Shown in pieces: positions 7,621 through 15,775 of a DNA stretch of 64,000 nt. The notes beneath the pieces were generated by a model. The model made no database searches, was not told where the DNA came from, and was given only the letters and a program-made list of their open reading frames with translations. Position numbers and translations under genes: made by a program. Source of the stretch: CAZYFH01 sp965249175 (lineage in GTDB: Bacteria; Acidobacteriota; Vicinamibacteria; Vicinamibacterales; UBA8438); assembly GCA_965249175.1 (NCBI GenBank), contig OZ252227.1:1240001-1304000 (forward strand), read 5' to 3'. Within the stretch, counting starts at the first letter, position 1, and each line of letters opens with the position of its first letter.

Positions 7621-7671
7621 CGCCAGAAGGTGCTCAGGCGGCCGGTGAAGGAACTGGGAGGGGCAGCGTGA
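7621..7671 (+). repeat. 51-bp direct repeat, copy 2
   Basis: Second copy of the cro-like gene's 3' end. It ends on the GTG start (7668) of the next gene and supplies its ribosome-binding site, the arrangement expected before the SLATT-like gene was inserted. Confidence 0.9.
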
Positions 7672-7922
7672 AGAAGCGAGCGACGAACGTCTGTCCGCAG
7701 TGTGTCGGGTTTCGCGGGGATCCGCGCGGCCTGATGACGAGCTTCACGGTCGGCGGCGTCTGGCACACGGCCCCGGATATGTGGCTCGCGAGCCGCTCAA
7801 CGCGGCACGGCGGCACCCTGGAGGCGTACAGGGCGGCGACGGCTGACTGGGCGGGTCAGTGTGCGCTGGCGGCGCGGTTCCAGGACGAGCAGCGGGTGCT
7901 AGGGAAAGGGGCGGTGGCGTGA
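7668..7922 (+). CDS. Hypothetical early phage protein, 84 aa
   Basis: Starts at GTG 7668 with GGGAGGGG 7 nt upstream. It has one CPQC pair near the N-terminus and an Ala/Trp-rich C-terminal helix. The stop overlaps the next start (GTGA). First gene of the compact early operon; no family recognised. Confidence 0.6.
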   Translation: MKKRATNVCPQCVGFRGDPRGLMTSFTVGGVWHTAPDMWLASRSTRHGGTLEAYRAATADWAGQCALAARFQDEQRVLGKGAVA

Positions 7923-8227
7923 GCACGTATACGAACGAGCACGGCCGGTTTCAGCTGCGTCTCGACCATGAGGCCGGTACCGCGTGGATGGTCATCGAGA
8001 ACGTCAACCGGGCGGGTGAACACTGGCTCACGCTGGCCTCCACGGGCAGGCCGTATGCGCCGATTGGCTACCTGCGACTGCGGCCTATGAAACCTGATTC
8101 ACCCATGTTTCAAGTTGTTGAAGTACGCCCGGCGACCGGACGACTGCTTCCCGCACCAACCGGTCCAGAAGCCCTTGCAAGGCCTTCATCGGCAGGGAGC
8201 GATACCACGGGGGCACGGCGTGACTGA
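7919..8227 (+). CDS. Hypothetical early phage protein, 102 aa
   Basis: Starts at GTG 7919, overlapping the previous stop by 4 nt. The first 60 residues look like a small beta domain (YTNEHGRFQLRLDHEAG); the tail is Pro/Ala-rich. The stop overlaps the start of the HTH gene. Function unknown. Confidence 0.55.
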   Translation: MSTYTNEHGRFQLRLDHEAGTAWMVIENVNRAGEHWLTLASTGRPYAPIGYLRLRPMKPDSPMFQVVEVRPATGRLLPAPTGPEALARPSSAGSDTTGARRD

Positions 8228-8450
8228 GCGCCGCCGCCCGCAGCAGTCCGGCGTGCTCTTCCTCCGCGACGTGGCCGAACGGCTGCGCTGCTCGCCGGAC
8301 ACCATCCGTCGCCGACTGCGTGAGGGCCTGTTCCCCGTCGCGCCCATTCCGAGCATCGACCACCGCATGCGCTTTCCCGCCGCGGCCATCGAGGCGTTGA
8401 TGGCGGGCCGCCTGGGCGACGTCTCGCTGCCGCGCCGGAGGGCCTCATGA
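8220..8450 (+). CDS. Excisionase-like helix-turn-helix protein
   Basis: A 76-residue protein starting at GTG 8220. Residues about 14-60 (FLRDVAERLRCSPDTIRRRL ... RMRFPAAAIEAL) match the winged HTH of the MerR/excisionase (HTH_17) group, which binds DNA to set recombination direction or to regulate. No other excisionase candidate is visible in the prophage. It could also be a simple early regulator. Confidence 0.65.
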   Translation: MTERRRPQQSGVLFLRDVAERLRCSPDTIRRRLREGLFPVAPIPSIDHRMRFPAAAIEALMAGRLGDVSLPRRRAS

Positions 8451-8481
8451 GCGCGCGGCGGCCCCCCCTCGGCTGGCTGCT

Positions 8482-8619
8482 GTGGCTGACGGTGTCGAGC
8501 GAGACCGGCGGCTGCTCAAGACGCTCTACGTCCTGCGCGGGTCGCGCTGGATTCTGCGTGAGCTGCTGCGGTTGGAGCGCAAGCCACCGAGGACGATGCC
8601 GGTGAAAGCGAAGTTGTAG
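8482..8619 (+). CDS. Small basic protein, 45 aa (hypothetical)
   Basis: GTG 8482 opens a frame reading RRLLKTLYVLRGSRWILREL and rich in Arg, Lys and Leu. The overlapping ATG frame from 8447 is Cys/Ser/Arg-rich and looks like noise, so this frame is preferred. There is no strong ribosome-binding site. Confidence 0.35.
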   Translation: MADGVERDRRLLKTLYVLRGSRWILRELLRLERKPPRTMPVKAKL

Positions 8620-8680
8620 GGCCGTAACGAACGAATGGCCCGCGCTGGTGAGAACAGCCACGGGCCAGAAAGGACATCGA

Positions 8681-9106
8681 ATGAACACGAACACTTTATC
8701 ACACGCCGACACCCCCTCGGATGCGTGGCCCGTGCCGCCCGCTGTCATGTCCGTACGAGACGCTGAACGCCAGCAGGTGCTCGAGCGCATCGGTGCGCTG
8801 GCAGAGATGCGGCTGCTGATGTTTACCCATCCCGAGACGACCAGCACGGCCGACCGCGCGGACGTCTTGCGTTGGGCTACGCGGTTCTACTACGCGACAG
8901 AGAAGGCCGGCCGCTATGCGATGGCGGCAGCCGTCTCACGTGAGCGCGGGGTGCAGGCGGCACTGGACACGATGGAGGACTACACCTGCTTCCCGACGTC
9001 GCGCCGGCCGGCGAAGCAACTCCACCTCTACAAGCTGATGGCGACGAAGGCCATCACGGCGTTTCTCCAGGGACTTGAGGGCCTGCGCGGTCCTATCCGA
9101 CCCTGA
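8681..9106 (+). CDS. Hypothetical early phage protein, 141 aa
   Basis: Starts at ATG 8681 with AAAGGA 6 nt upstream. Mostly helical and soluble, with conserved-looking aromatic pairs (WATRFYYATEKAG). It precedes the SSB-tipped gene and may belong to the replication set, but no family is recognised. Confidence 0.6.
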   Translation: MNTNTLSHADTPSDAWPVPPAVMSVRDAERQQVLERIGALAEMRLLMFTHPETTSTADRADVLRWATRFYYATEKAGRYAMAAAVSRERGVQAALDTMEDYTCFPTSRRPAKQLHLYKLMATKAITAFLQGLEGLRGPIRP

Positions 9107-9140
9107 CCTCATACCCAACCAACCACGACCAGGAGCACAA

Positions 9141-9542
9141 ATGGCAGACATCAGGAACATGTTGAACGCGAGCAAGAACCTCAAGACGGCGGATCTCAAG
9201 GGCGGGGCGGTCACCGTCATCGTCGAGAGCGTGTCGGTCGAGAAGGTCGGGAGCGACGACGACGTGGAGAAGCGCCCTGTGATGCGGTTCCAGGGCAAGG
9301 ACCGCGGCCTCGTACTCAACAAGACGCGTGGCCTTAAGGCGGCGGAAATCTTCGGGTCGAATGACTCGGACACTTGGGTGGGGCGCTCGATCACGATCTA
9401 CACCGGGACGACGTCCTACGGCGGCGAGACGGTGCCGTGTATGGCGCTGCGGGCACCGGGTGGGATGCCCCAGAGTGCGCCACCTCCGCCTCCGGTTGCG
9501 GCGCAGCCGGACGAGCTCACCGTCGACGACATTCCCTTCTGA
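9141..9542 (+). CDS. Small phage DNA-metabolism protein with an SSB-type acidic tip
   Basis: A 133-residue protein starting at ATG 9141 behind AGGAG. The N-terminal 100 residues form a beta-rich domain (DLKGGAVTVIVESVSVEKVG ... GRSITIYTGTTSYGGE) common in siphophage early regions. A Pro-rich linker then leads to the final residues VDDIPF, the same tip that bacterial SSB uses to recruit replication and repair proteins. The single-stranded-DNA role is inferred from the tip and the location upstream of the primase-helicase. Confidence 0.65.
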   Translation: MADIRNMLNASKNLKTADLKGGAVTVIVESVSVEKVGSDDDVEKRPVMRFQGKDRGLVLNKTRGLKAAEIFGSNDSDTWVGRSITIYTGTTSYGGETVPCMALRAPGGMPQSAPPPPPVAAQPDELTVDDIPF

Positions 9543-9547
9543 GTCAA

Positions 9548-9886
9548 ATGGACCGCAAGTCAGATCTCTTCACGGCGGAGCAAGAGCAGCACGACCGCGA
9601 CGGCGAGCGTCGGTGGTTGGCGGCGGATGTTTCCACCGGACACGCCACCACGCGTCGCCGCGTGCGGCCAGTGGCCCCACACGTTACGGGCATCGAGCAG
9701 CACCAGCAGGGGCCGGCGGTGCCGCATGTATGGATCACCGATCGCCTCACGCGGGAGTGGACTGACTCCCGGCCGGATCTGCGCGAGGAGCAGGACGCGG
9801 TGCGAGCCATCGCGCAGTCGCCTCGGTTGCAGCGGCGGGTGGTGCTGCCGTCGCGGCCGGCGCGGATTACGCGGAAGGCGGGGTGA
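9548..9886 (+). CDS. Hypothetical early phage protein, 112 aa
   Basis: Starts at ATG 9548 only 6 nt after the SSB-tipped gene. Highly charged (Arg, Asp, Glu) and without hydrophobic segments. The stop overlaps the next start. Confidence 0.55.
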   Translation: MDRKSDLFTAEQEQHDRDGERRWLAADVSTGHATTRRRVRPVAPHVTGIEQHQQGPAVPHVWITDRLTREWTDSRPDLREEQDAVRAIAQSPRLQRRVVLPSRPARITRKAG

Positions 9887-10251
9887 TGATGGCGGCACCG
9901 GCCATTGCGGCGCCGACGACGATCCGTGAGCACATCCGCGCCATCTCAGCCGAGGTGGGCCGGTCTGATCTGCTCCCCGATCGTGGCGCTGAGCTGCTCA
10001 TGGAAGCGACCGCGCTCATGGGCAACGTGTCGGACGAGATCCGCGCGGCGGATGCGGACTACGCCCTTGTGCTGCTGACGTGTCTGGATGCCAACGAGGC
10101 GGCGAACCGCGCCAAGCTCCGCGCCGAAACCTCACCGGCCTATCAGCGGAAGCGCGAAGCCCACGACACGAACAATCTCCTCGTGGAGATCATCCGCAGC
10201 CTCAAGGTGGTGTTGCGGATGAAAACCGAAGAGATGCGGATGACGCGATGA
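9883..10251 (+). CDS. Hypothetical helical early phage protein, about 122 aa
   Basis: GTG 9883, ATG 9886 and ATG 9889 are all possible starts (GTGATGATG). Predicted mostly helical, with a charged heptad-like C-terminus (NNLLVEIIRSLKVVLRMKTEE). Tightly packed in the early operon. No family recognised. Confidence 0.55.
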   Translation: MMMAAPAIAAPTTIREHIRAISAEVGRSDLLPDRGAELLMEATALMGNVSDEIRAADADYALVLLTCLDANEAANRAKLRAETSPAYQRKREAHDTNNLLVEIIRSLKVVLRMKTEEMRMTR

Positions 10252-10409
10252 CGCTCGGTGCCTCTCATCCCGACCTCGCTCGCTGCCCGGCGCCGACGTG
10301 TGGGGAGGAGCGCCTGATCGAGTCCGAGCCGATCGTGGATCCGACGACGGGCAAGGTCCTCGGTCACCGGTGGGTGTGCAACGTCTGCTCGCACACCTGG
10401 ACGACGTGA
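10248..10409 (+). CDS. Small zinc-ribbon protein, 53 aa
   Basis: Starts at ATG 10248 overlapping the previous stop. Two cysteine pairs (CPAPTC and CNVC) spaced as in a zinc ribbon suggest DNA or protein binding. It overlaps the next start by one base. Confidence 0.6.
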   Translation: MTLGASHPDLARCPAPTCGEERLIESEPIVDPTTGKVLGHRWVCNVCSHTWTT

Positions 10410-10549
10410 TGTGTAGCCACGGGTTCTATCCCGTCCCGAAGCCGCGCCCACGGGCGTTGGACCGCCTGGCCCGGCACGCCGTGGTAGATGCCCGTTCGCG
10501 CGCATTGGCTGACGCGGTGGCTATTCGGTATCAGCGAGTCACGCGATGA
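10409..10549 (+). CDS. Small basic protein, 46 aa (hypothetical)
   Basis: Starts at ATG 10409 (or GTG 10406) at the previous stop and ends overlapping the HNH gene start by 4 nt. Arg/Ala-rich helix. Supported mainly by gap-free packing. Confidence 0.45.
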   Translation: MCSHGFYPVPKPRPRALDRLARHAVVDARSRALADAVAIRYQRVTR

Positions 10550-11106
10550 CCGTGGAGGAGTTCGCCGTTACGGCGTCCGAGTTGTCCTGCTGTCAATGCA
10601 ACCGGGCGGGGCTCGAGACTGAGCACAACCCGAACAACAACGGCCTGCTTGTTGTCTGCCCTCATTGCGGGTGCAAGCGCCCCCTTGGGTCGATGCTCTA
10701 TCTGAAACAGAACGCGAAGCGTCAGAAGCGTCGCCCGCCGGCTCCGCACGAACTCAATGAAGTGTGGGAGTTGTTCGGCAACGTCTGCGCGATGTGCGGG
10801 GCGCCCCGTGCCGCGCTCGAAGTCCTTGGTATCGGTCGACAAGCGCATCACGTGATGCCGTACGCCCAGCACGAGCATCGCGGACCCCTCATTCCTCTCT
10901 GTAGTCCCTGTCACGAAACGGCCACGGCGCGGCAGCGGGTCTTTTGGTGGTGGCATCGTCGATTCGAGGGCGCGCATGGCGAATCCGTTTCTCACCGCAG
11001 CGCTGGGCTATCACCAACTCGGCTACGCCCCCATCCCGTGCAGTCCGAGGGACAAGCGCCCGATCGTGCCGTGGAAGCCGTTTCAGACGGACATGCCGAG
11101 CACTGA
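10546..11106 (+). CDS. HNH endonuclease-like protein
   Basis: A 186-residue frame. An N-terminal CCQC ... CPHCGC pair precedes the HNH core, with CAMC, the AHHVMPYAQHEH catalytic His pair and CSPCHETATARQ. The family-like part ends near residue 144; the remaining frame overlaps the start of the primase-helicase by 131 bp and reads like an out-of-frame extension. Phage HNH proteins act as homing or packaging nucleases; which applies here is unclear. Confidence 0.7.
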   Translation: MTVEEFAVTASELSCCQCNRAGLETEHNPNNNGLLVVCPHCGCKRPLGSMLYLKQNAKRQKRRPPAPHELNEVWELFGNVCAMCGAPRAALEVLGIGRQAHHVMPYAQHEHRGPLIPLCSPCHETATARQRVFWWWHRRFEGAHGESVSHRSAGLSPTRLRPHPVQSEGQAPDRAVEAVSDGHAEH

Positions 11107-12601
11107 CCAGCTGCACGCGTGGTGGCAGCAGACACCGGACGCCAATGTGGCGCTCGTCCTTGGCCGTGGCAAGTTCGCAGTTGACCTGGATGGTGGGGCA
11201 GACGCGGAAGCGCTCCTCGCTTCCCGTGGCATCGCCTTACCACCGGCTGCACCGCGCAGTCAGACAGGCAATGGGCAGCACGTGTTTCTGAGTGCTTACA
11301 CGCCCATCCCGGATCGTGTCGCCATGTTGTCGACAGACGGCGAGAAACCGCAAGTCGACATTCGTGGCGTGGGGATCGTGGTGGTGCCCCCGTCCATTCA
11401 TCCAAACGGTGCGACGTACGCCTGGATCACACCGCTGTCGGACAAGCCCCCCCCTGCGCCGCTGGCGCTGACAGATCTCATTGCGACATCGGGCGGACTC
11501 GTCACGTCCACCACGGACTCCACTGTTCCGACCGGGCGGTTCTGGGTCGCAGATGCGCTCCGCGGCGTGGGGGAAGGGGTGCGTGACCAGACGTGTACGC
11601 GCCTCGCCGGCTATTTCCTCAACAAGGGGATCGAGCTCGAGACGGTCGTAGCCGTGTTGACGGCCTCATTTGCTCAGGCGTGCGACCCACCGTTTGACCC
11701 GCGCGACGTCGAGAAGTGTGTGCGCTCGATCGCGCGACGAGATGCCGGGGACACTGACCGGACGGTCGGGGTGCAACACGTGGGCGACGTGCTGGCTGCC
11801 CTCTCTGATGCACTCGCACGCGGGCCGGCACCGACGTTGTCCACACCGTTCCCGACGCTTAATCACTTTCTGACCGGAGGGTTTTCTCCGGGCGAGTTGA
11901 TCTATCTGGGCGCGCGCCCTGGTGTCGGCAAGACCGCGCTCGGCTTGGAACTCGCCCGATGGGCCGCCAAGAAGGGCACCGGGGCGGTGCTCGTCGTGAG
12001 CCGCGAAATGACCAATCTCGCGCTGGGGCGGCGGCTCGTCGCGCAGGATGGCCGTATTCGGGCGAGCGCGTTGAAGCGCAGCGATCTGACCGACACGGAA
12101 CGCTGGACGCTCGAGCAGAGCATCACGCGGCTGCGTGGCCTCCCGCTCTGGTTCACCGATGAGGCAGTGAGCTTTGGTGAAATCGAGACGCTGGTGACGT
12201 CCCTGGCCGACGAAGCCACGCTCGCCCTGGTGGTCGTCGACTACCTCCAACTCGTGCGCGCGTCCTCCGCCATCAAGGAGCGACGGCACCAGGTCGAGGC
12301 CATCAGCCAGGGGCTCAAGACGCTAGCGCTCAAGTACGAGGTGCCCGTGCTGTGCCTGTCATCACTCTCGCGCGGTGCGGCGGACGAGCGCGGCCGCCCA
12401 CCTACCCTGGCCTCGTTACGGGAGTCAGGCGAGCTCGAGCACGACGCGGATGTGATCCTCCTGCTCCACCGGCAGTACCAGGACGCTGACACCCAATGCC
12501 TTATCGCCAAGAACCGAGACGGCCGCATCGGATCGGTGCGGTTGCTGTTCCGTGACGAGTACGTCGCCTTCGATGAGTACGCGGCAGATGACGACCGCTA
12601 G
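10976..12601 (+). CDS. Primase-polymerase fused to a DnaB-type replicative helicase
   Basis: 541 residues. The N-terminal Prim-Pol (AEP) domain occupies about 1-165, with the metal-binding DLD (70-72), a TGNGQHVF segment and PPSIHPNG. A PriCT-like linker follows. The C-terminal RecA-fold helicase has Walker A GARPGVGKT (312-320), the DYLQL Walker B motif and ESGELEHDADVILLLHR typical of DnaB. It should prime and unwind phage DNA as one polypeptide. The start ATG lies inside the HNH gene. This is the core replication gene of the prophage. Confidence 0.9.
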   Translation: MANPFLTAALGYHQLGYAPIPCSPRDKRPIVPWKPFQTDMPSTDQLHAWWQQTPDANVALVLGRGKFAVDLDGGADAEALLASRGIALPPAAPRSQTGNGQHVFLSAYTPIPDRVAMLSTDGEKPQVDIRGVGIVVVPPSIHPNGATYAWITPLSDKPPPAPLALTDLIATSGGLVTSTTDSTVPTGRFWVADALRGVGEGVRDQTCTRLAGYFLNKGIELETVVAVLTASFAQACDPPFDPRDVEKCVRSIARRDAGDTDRTVGVQHVGDVLAALSDALARGPAPTLSTPFPTLNHFLTGGFSPGELIYLGARPGVGKTALGLELARWAAKKGTGAVLVVSREMTNLALGRRLVAQDGRIRASALKRSDLTDTERWTLEQSITRLRGLPLWFTDEAVSFGEIETLVTSLADEATLALVVVDYLQLVRASSAIKERRHQVEAISQGLKTLALKYEVPVLCLSSLSRGAADERGRPPTLASLRESGELEHDADVILLLHRQYQDADTQCLIAKNRDGRIGSVRLLFRDEYVAFDEYAADDDR

Positions 12602-13394
12602 CAAGCCCTCGCCCGCCTTTCGCTTCTACGCCAAGGACTGGCTGACCTCGGAGCGTGTGCGTCTGATGGGGGCGGAGGCCCGCGGCTACTACATGGACCT
12701 GCTGAGCCACGCATGGCTCCAGCAGGGGCTCCCCGTCGCGCTCCGGGACATCGCAGCCCTCTTAGGTGTCGCCCCGCGAAAGATGACCCGGCTGTGGTCC
12801 TCCATCGGTCCCTTGTGGGTGGAGCGCGCGGGGCGCCTCATCAATGAGCGACAGGAACTCGAGCGGGACAAAGAGCGCGCGTATCGCGATCGGCAACGTG
12901 GTGCCGCGGGTAAGCGATGGCATACCCGTGGCAGTCCCACGGAAACACCCACGGGAGTCCCACGGGATAAGCCATGGGAATCCCTTTCGGTACCGGTACC
13001 GGTACCAAACGGCGGTGTACCGCCGTTATCCGCCTCGGCCCGAAGCAACCGACCGGTGTTCTCGGGGCAACGTCTCGTTGTCTTTGAGTGGATGTATGAC
13101 GATGCGCGCCGCATGTTGGGTCCTCTCACGGGGAACTTCCACCTGGACAAGTGGTTCTACGCGCTCGATGCGGAGCTCGTGACGACCCAGGTGGTGATCC
13201 CTAAACGGGACGGTGGACGGTGGTTTTCGGAGCAACTTCTGGCCGAAGTTCAGCGCCGCGGTTTACCACTGTTTCGTGCTGGGGATGCGCCAACCAATGT
13301 CGCCCACGCGTGGCTATGCAAGACGTGTGGAGATGTTCACGAGGGGACGGCGACGCAGGAGGCTGGCAGGACGTGCCTGGCGGTCAAGACATGA
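12573..13394 (+). CDS. DUF1376-type phage replication protein
   Basis: 273 residues from ATG 12573 (ATG 12588 is an alternative); it overlaps the helicase end by 29 bp. The N-terminus FRFYAKDWLTSERVRLMGAEARGYYMDLL is the DUF1376 signature, a domain found in replication-initiator-like proteins of phages. A basic, low-complexity middle follows. The C-terminal end has CKTCGDVH. Probably a replication or helicase-loader accessory. Confidence 0.75.
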   Translation: MSTRQMTTASKPSPAFRFYAKDWLTSERVRLMGAEARGYYMDLLSHAWLQQGLPVALRDIAALLGVAPRKMTRLWSSIGPLWVERAGRLINERQELERDKERAYRDRQRGAAGKRWHTRGSPTETPTGVPRDKPWESLSVPVPVPNGGVPPLSASARSNRPVFSGQRLVVFEWMYDDARRMLGPLTGNFHLDKWFYALDAELVTTQVVIPKRDGGRWFSEQLLAEVQRRGLPLFRAGDAPTNVAHAWLCKTCGDVHEGTATQEAGRTCLAVKT

Positions 13395-13462
13395 CGCCGC
13401 AGACGGTGAGCCAGGACGTGTGGTAAGTGGAGGCAGGGAATGACGACGGTGGGGAACACGAC

Positions 13463-13816
13463 ATGACCGTTCACGCTGGGACCATGACCGTGGATCGTGG
13501 ACCGCACGCCGGGACGTGCTCGGGTCGCGCGGGAGCGCGGACACAGGGTGTCGCGGTGAAGCTGTCGATGCCGACGCGAAAGTCGCGTATTCCAGGCTGG
13601 CTGCGTCGGCGTGGCTATGACGGCCTCTGGAACGATGGGCCTGGAGGGTGCGCGTGCGAGCTGGGTGACCTGGAGCCGTGCGGTGAGATGCAGCCTGAGT
13701 GCCGCCCCGGCGACAAGGTGCCGTGCCCTGGACCGAACGATGAGAATGGCGGATGCGACCTCGGATGCCCGCCGTGGCCAGCGGGTTGGCATATCGCAGA
13801 AAGGAAGGGCGCGTGA
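13463..13816 (+). CDS. Cysteine-rich hypothetical phage protein
   Basis: The likely start is ATG 13463 behind GGTGGGG; GTG 13556 is an alternative. The C-terminal half (RIPGWLRRRGYDGLWNDGPG, then CAC, PCG, ECRPG, CP, CDLGCP) is a recurrent small Cys-rich module of GC-rich phages, probably metal-binding. Function unknown. Confidence 0.6.
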   Translation: MTVHAGTMTVDRGPHAGTCSGRAGARTQGVAVKLSMPTRKSRIPGWLRRRGYDGLWNDGPGGCACELGDLEPCGEMQPECRPGDKVPCPGPNDENGGCDLGCPPWPAGWHIAERKGA

Positions 13817-14379
13817 GACGGGCCCACGATGCGTACTACACCCCGGCCTGGCAGACCCGCGCGCTGCTGGCGCACCAGGAGATCAGCGGGTCGGTGCTGG
13901 AGCCGTGCGCGGGGGATGGCGGGATTGTGCGCGAGCTGAGCCAGCCTCTTCTTGAGGGTCGAAAGACAAACAGAATCCAGTATGTAACCGCGAACGATAT
14001 CGCCGTTGGGTGTTGCCATGAGCATATCTTCGACGCTGCGAGACACGACGTGTACTCGCTTCATGGCCCGTTTGACTGGGTCATCACCAACCCGCCCTAC
14101 CAGATGCCGCTCTGCATGGAGATCGTCGCGAACGCAGCAAGGCACGCGCGGGTCGGTGTGGCGATGCTCCTGCGGCTGAGCTTTCTCGAACCGACCAAGG
14201 TCCGCGGCCCGTGGCTGGCGGAGCATCAACCTAATCGACTGATCGTGTTGCCGCGCTACAGCTACACGCAAAACGGAAGTACCGACAGTGTCACCACGGC
14301 CTGGATGATCTGGCTTATGCGACCACTGCGCGCGGACGAGTCGGCGATTCTGTCGCTCTATCGCGCCAACCGTCGGTAG
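13813..14379 (+). CDS. Phage DNA adenine methyltransferase
   Basis: 188 residues from GTG 13813 behind GGAAGGG. The SAM-binding motif I is VLEPCAGDGGIV and the catalytic motif is DWVITNPPY, typical of N6-adenine (or N4-cytosine) DNA methylases. There is no target-recognition domain, as in short phage enzymes. It probably protects phage DNA or marks origins. It is the only apparently intact methylase in the prophage. Confidence 0.85.
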   Translation: MRRAHDAYYTPAWQTRALLAHQEISGSVLEPCAGDGGIVRELSQPLLEGRKTNRIQYVTANDIAVGCCHEHIFDAARHDVYSLHGPFDWVITNPPYQMPLCMEIVANAARHARVGVAMLLRLSFLEPTKVRGPWLAEHQPNRLIVLPRYSYTQNGSTDSVTTAWMIWLMRPLRADESAILSLYRANRR

Positions 14380-14416
14380 AGCCGGCATACAGAGGGACAT
14401 GGACCAAGGAGGCGTC

Positions 14417-14632
14417 ATGTGGAAGCACCAGAAGGGCTACATGAAAGAGGTGCCCCTGGCCGGCGGGGTGCTCACCCTCATGGGGACGTTTAATCCGCTG
14501 GACCTCGTCGGCGACGAGCGCACGCTGGTCTTTGCCGTGGTGGATCTCGTGCGCGCGTTCGAGCGCGCGGAGCCGCACCCCGTGGAAGCTGATTCCGTGG
14601 AGCGGGCGAGAGAGGAACAGACTGATGGCTGA
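14417..14632 (+). CDS. Hypothetical protein, 71 aa
   Basis: ATG 14417 has AAGGAGG 5 nt upstream, the best ribosome-binding site in this stretch. A beta-rich N-terminus (AGGVLTLMGTF) and charged C-terminal helix. Unknown. Confidence 0.55.
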   Translation: MWKHQKGYMKEVPLAGGVLTLMGTFNPLDLVGDERTLVFAVVDLVRAFERAEPHPVEADSVERAREEQTDG

Positions 14633-14735
14633 GCCCACGCCGGGACCGTGGCGATCGGAGAGTCCGTATGTCTCGGTGGCGGCTGGTGAGCACCGAAAGA
14701 TCTGCCGCCCCTCGTGGACGCGCAGACTACTGTGA
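14625..14735 (+). CDS. Short TPGPW-type phage protein, possibly truncated
   Basis: A 36-codon frame from ATG 14625. The N-terminus AEPTPGPWR is a motif of small phage proteins that are usually longer, so this copy may be cut short by a stop or shift. The ribosome-binding site AGAGGAAC is good. Confidence 0.4.
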   Translation: MAEPTPGPWRSESPYVSVAAGEHRKICRPSWTRRLL

Positions 14736-14983
14736 CGCACCAGCCGACGATCACTGCGGCGAGGGCCGCTGCCAGGGCCGCCGCCGGGGCCGCCGCCGGG
14801 GCCGCCGCCAGGGCCGTCGCCTGGCCGCCGCCGGGGACGCCGCCAGGGACGCCGCCAGGGACGCGCTACAGCCGACGACTGCCACGCTGCAACGCTCGGG
14901 CGCTCGACTTGGTCGACCGCATGCTGGCGGAGACAGCGAGCGCCACGCCGGCACCGGAGGACGAGTGGCATGAACGACCTTGA
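14714..14983 (+). CDS. Alanine-rich repeat phage protein, probably frameshifted
   Basis: The frame from GTG 14714 carries an AAARAAAGAAAG repeat and ends ALDLVDRMLAETA, as in low-complexity Ala-rich proteins of GC-rich phages. Between about 14820 and 14905 the family-like reading (AAGDAARDAARDALQPTTATLQ) is in another frame, so two compensating shifts inside the repeat are likely. It could be a coding repeat that has drifted, or an assembly error in low-complexity DNA. Confidence 0.4.
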   Translation: MDAQTTVTHQPTITAARAAARAAAGAAAGAAARAVAWPPPGTPPGTPPGTRYSRRLPRCNARALDLVDRMLAETASATPAPEDEWHERP

Positions 14984-15206
14984 GGCCGCGCTGGAGATCA
15001 TCGATGAGCGTGACCGTGGCGAACCGTTCCGGTGTGATGTGGAGTGGGATGGGACGTTGTTATGTAAGCCGCATCAGTGTGAGAGGGGGATTGGTCACTT
15101 CGGTCCCCACATATGCAGTTGTGGGATGCATCGCCGAGTGTCCAATCACGATAGTGCTTTCCGTCTGCGCAAGTTCGTCAATCCCTCGGCGTCAAGCGGA
15201 GAGTGA
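14970..15206 (+). CDS. Hypothetical protein with Cys/His cluster, 78 aa
   Basis: ATG 14970 overlaps the previous frame by 14 bp. CKPHQCERGIGHFGPHICSCG suggests a metal site. No family recognised. Confidence 0.55.
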   Translation: MNDLEAALEIIDERDRGEPFRCDVEWDGTLLCKPHQCERGIGHFGPHICSCGMHRRVSNHDSAFRLRKFVNPSASSGE

Positions 15207-15215
15207 CCCCGTCTA

Positions 15216-15518
15216 ATGCCGCGCCGCGCGCATCGGCTGGACGCGAATCAGGACGTGATTGTCAACGCGCTCTGCGCCGAGCCGGACGTATCGGTGTGCT
15301 CGCTGGCAGGCATGGCGGCAGGCTGCCCGGATCTCCTCGTGGGGATCAAGGGCGTGACGCATCTGGTGGAAGTCAAGGACGGCGCGAAGCCGCCCTCGCG
15401 CCGGACGCTGACGCCGGAGCAGCGGCGGTGGATCGAGCGGTGGCACGGCGCGCCGGTGGTCGTGCTCACGGACGACGCCACGGCGCGGGCCTGGGTGCGG
15501 CGAGAGGAGCGCAAATGA
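15216..15518 (+). CDS. VRR-NUC-like (PD-(D/E)xK) phage nuclease
   Basis: 100 residues from ATG 15216. The nuclease core is CPDLLVGIKGVTHLVEVKDG: the Asp, then E-V-K on the next strand, match the PD-(D/E)xK fold of small stand-alone VRR-NUC proteins. These cut branched or replicating DNA in phages. It lies at the end of the replication block. Confidence 0.7.
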   Translation: MPRRAHRLDANQDVIVNALCAEPDVSVCSLAGMAAGCPDLLVGIKGVTHLVEVKDGAKPPSRRTLTPEQRRWIERWHGAPVVVLTDDATARAWVRREERK

Positions 15519-15775
15519 CGGGGACGACACACGCGGAGTTCACACGGCAACAACAGAGTGCACGAGAGCGGGCCGCCATACGGCGGGCGCGGGCAGCCCT
15601 GGCCGACATCGAGCAGTACTTCGTCGATGTCGCGTCGTGGAATGACAACGCCACGGCGCGCCAGGAAGGCTGCGACCCGATCGCTGCACGCACGTCCTGC
15701 TGCTGCCGCGCTGGGAGACGAGTCCGGGCGCGGTGGCCGAGCGGGCGTATGCCGTGCAGATCGGCACACCGGTGA
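15515..15775 (+). CDS. Hypothetical protein, likely with a displaced C-terminus
   Basis: From ATG 15515, overlapping the nuclease stop. The first 50 residues (ARAALADIEQYFVDVASWND) resemble a known small phage family whose members end soon after the WN motif. The rest (Cys/Arg-rich) overlaps another coding-like frame (15646-15807) and is probably not original. Confidence 0.4.
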   Translation: MTGTTHAEFTRQQQSARERAAIRRARAALADIEQYFVDVASWNDNATARQEGCDPIAARTSCCCRAGRRVRARWPSGRMPCRSAHR

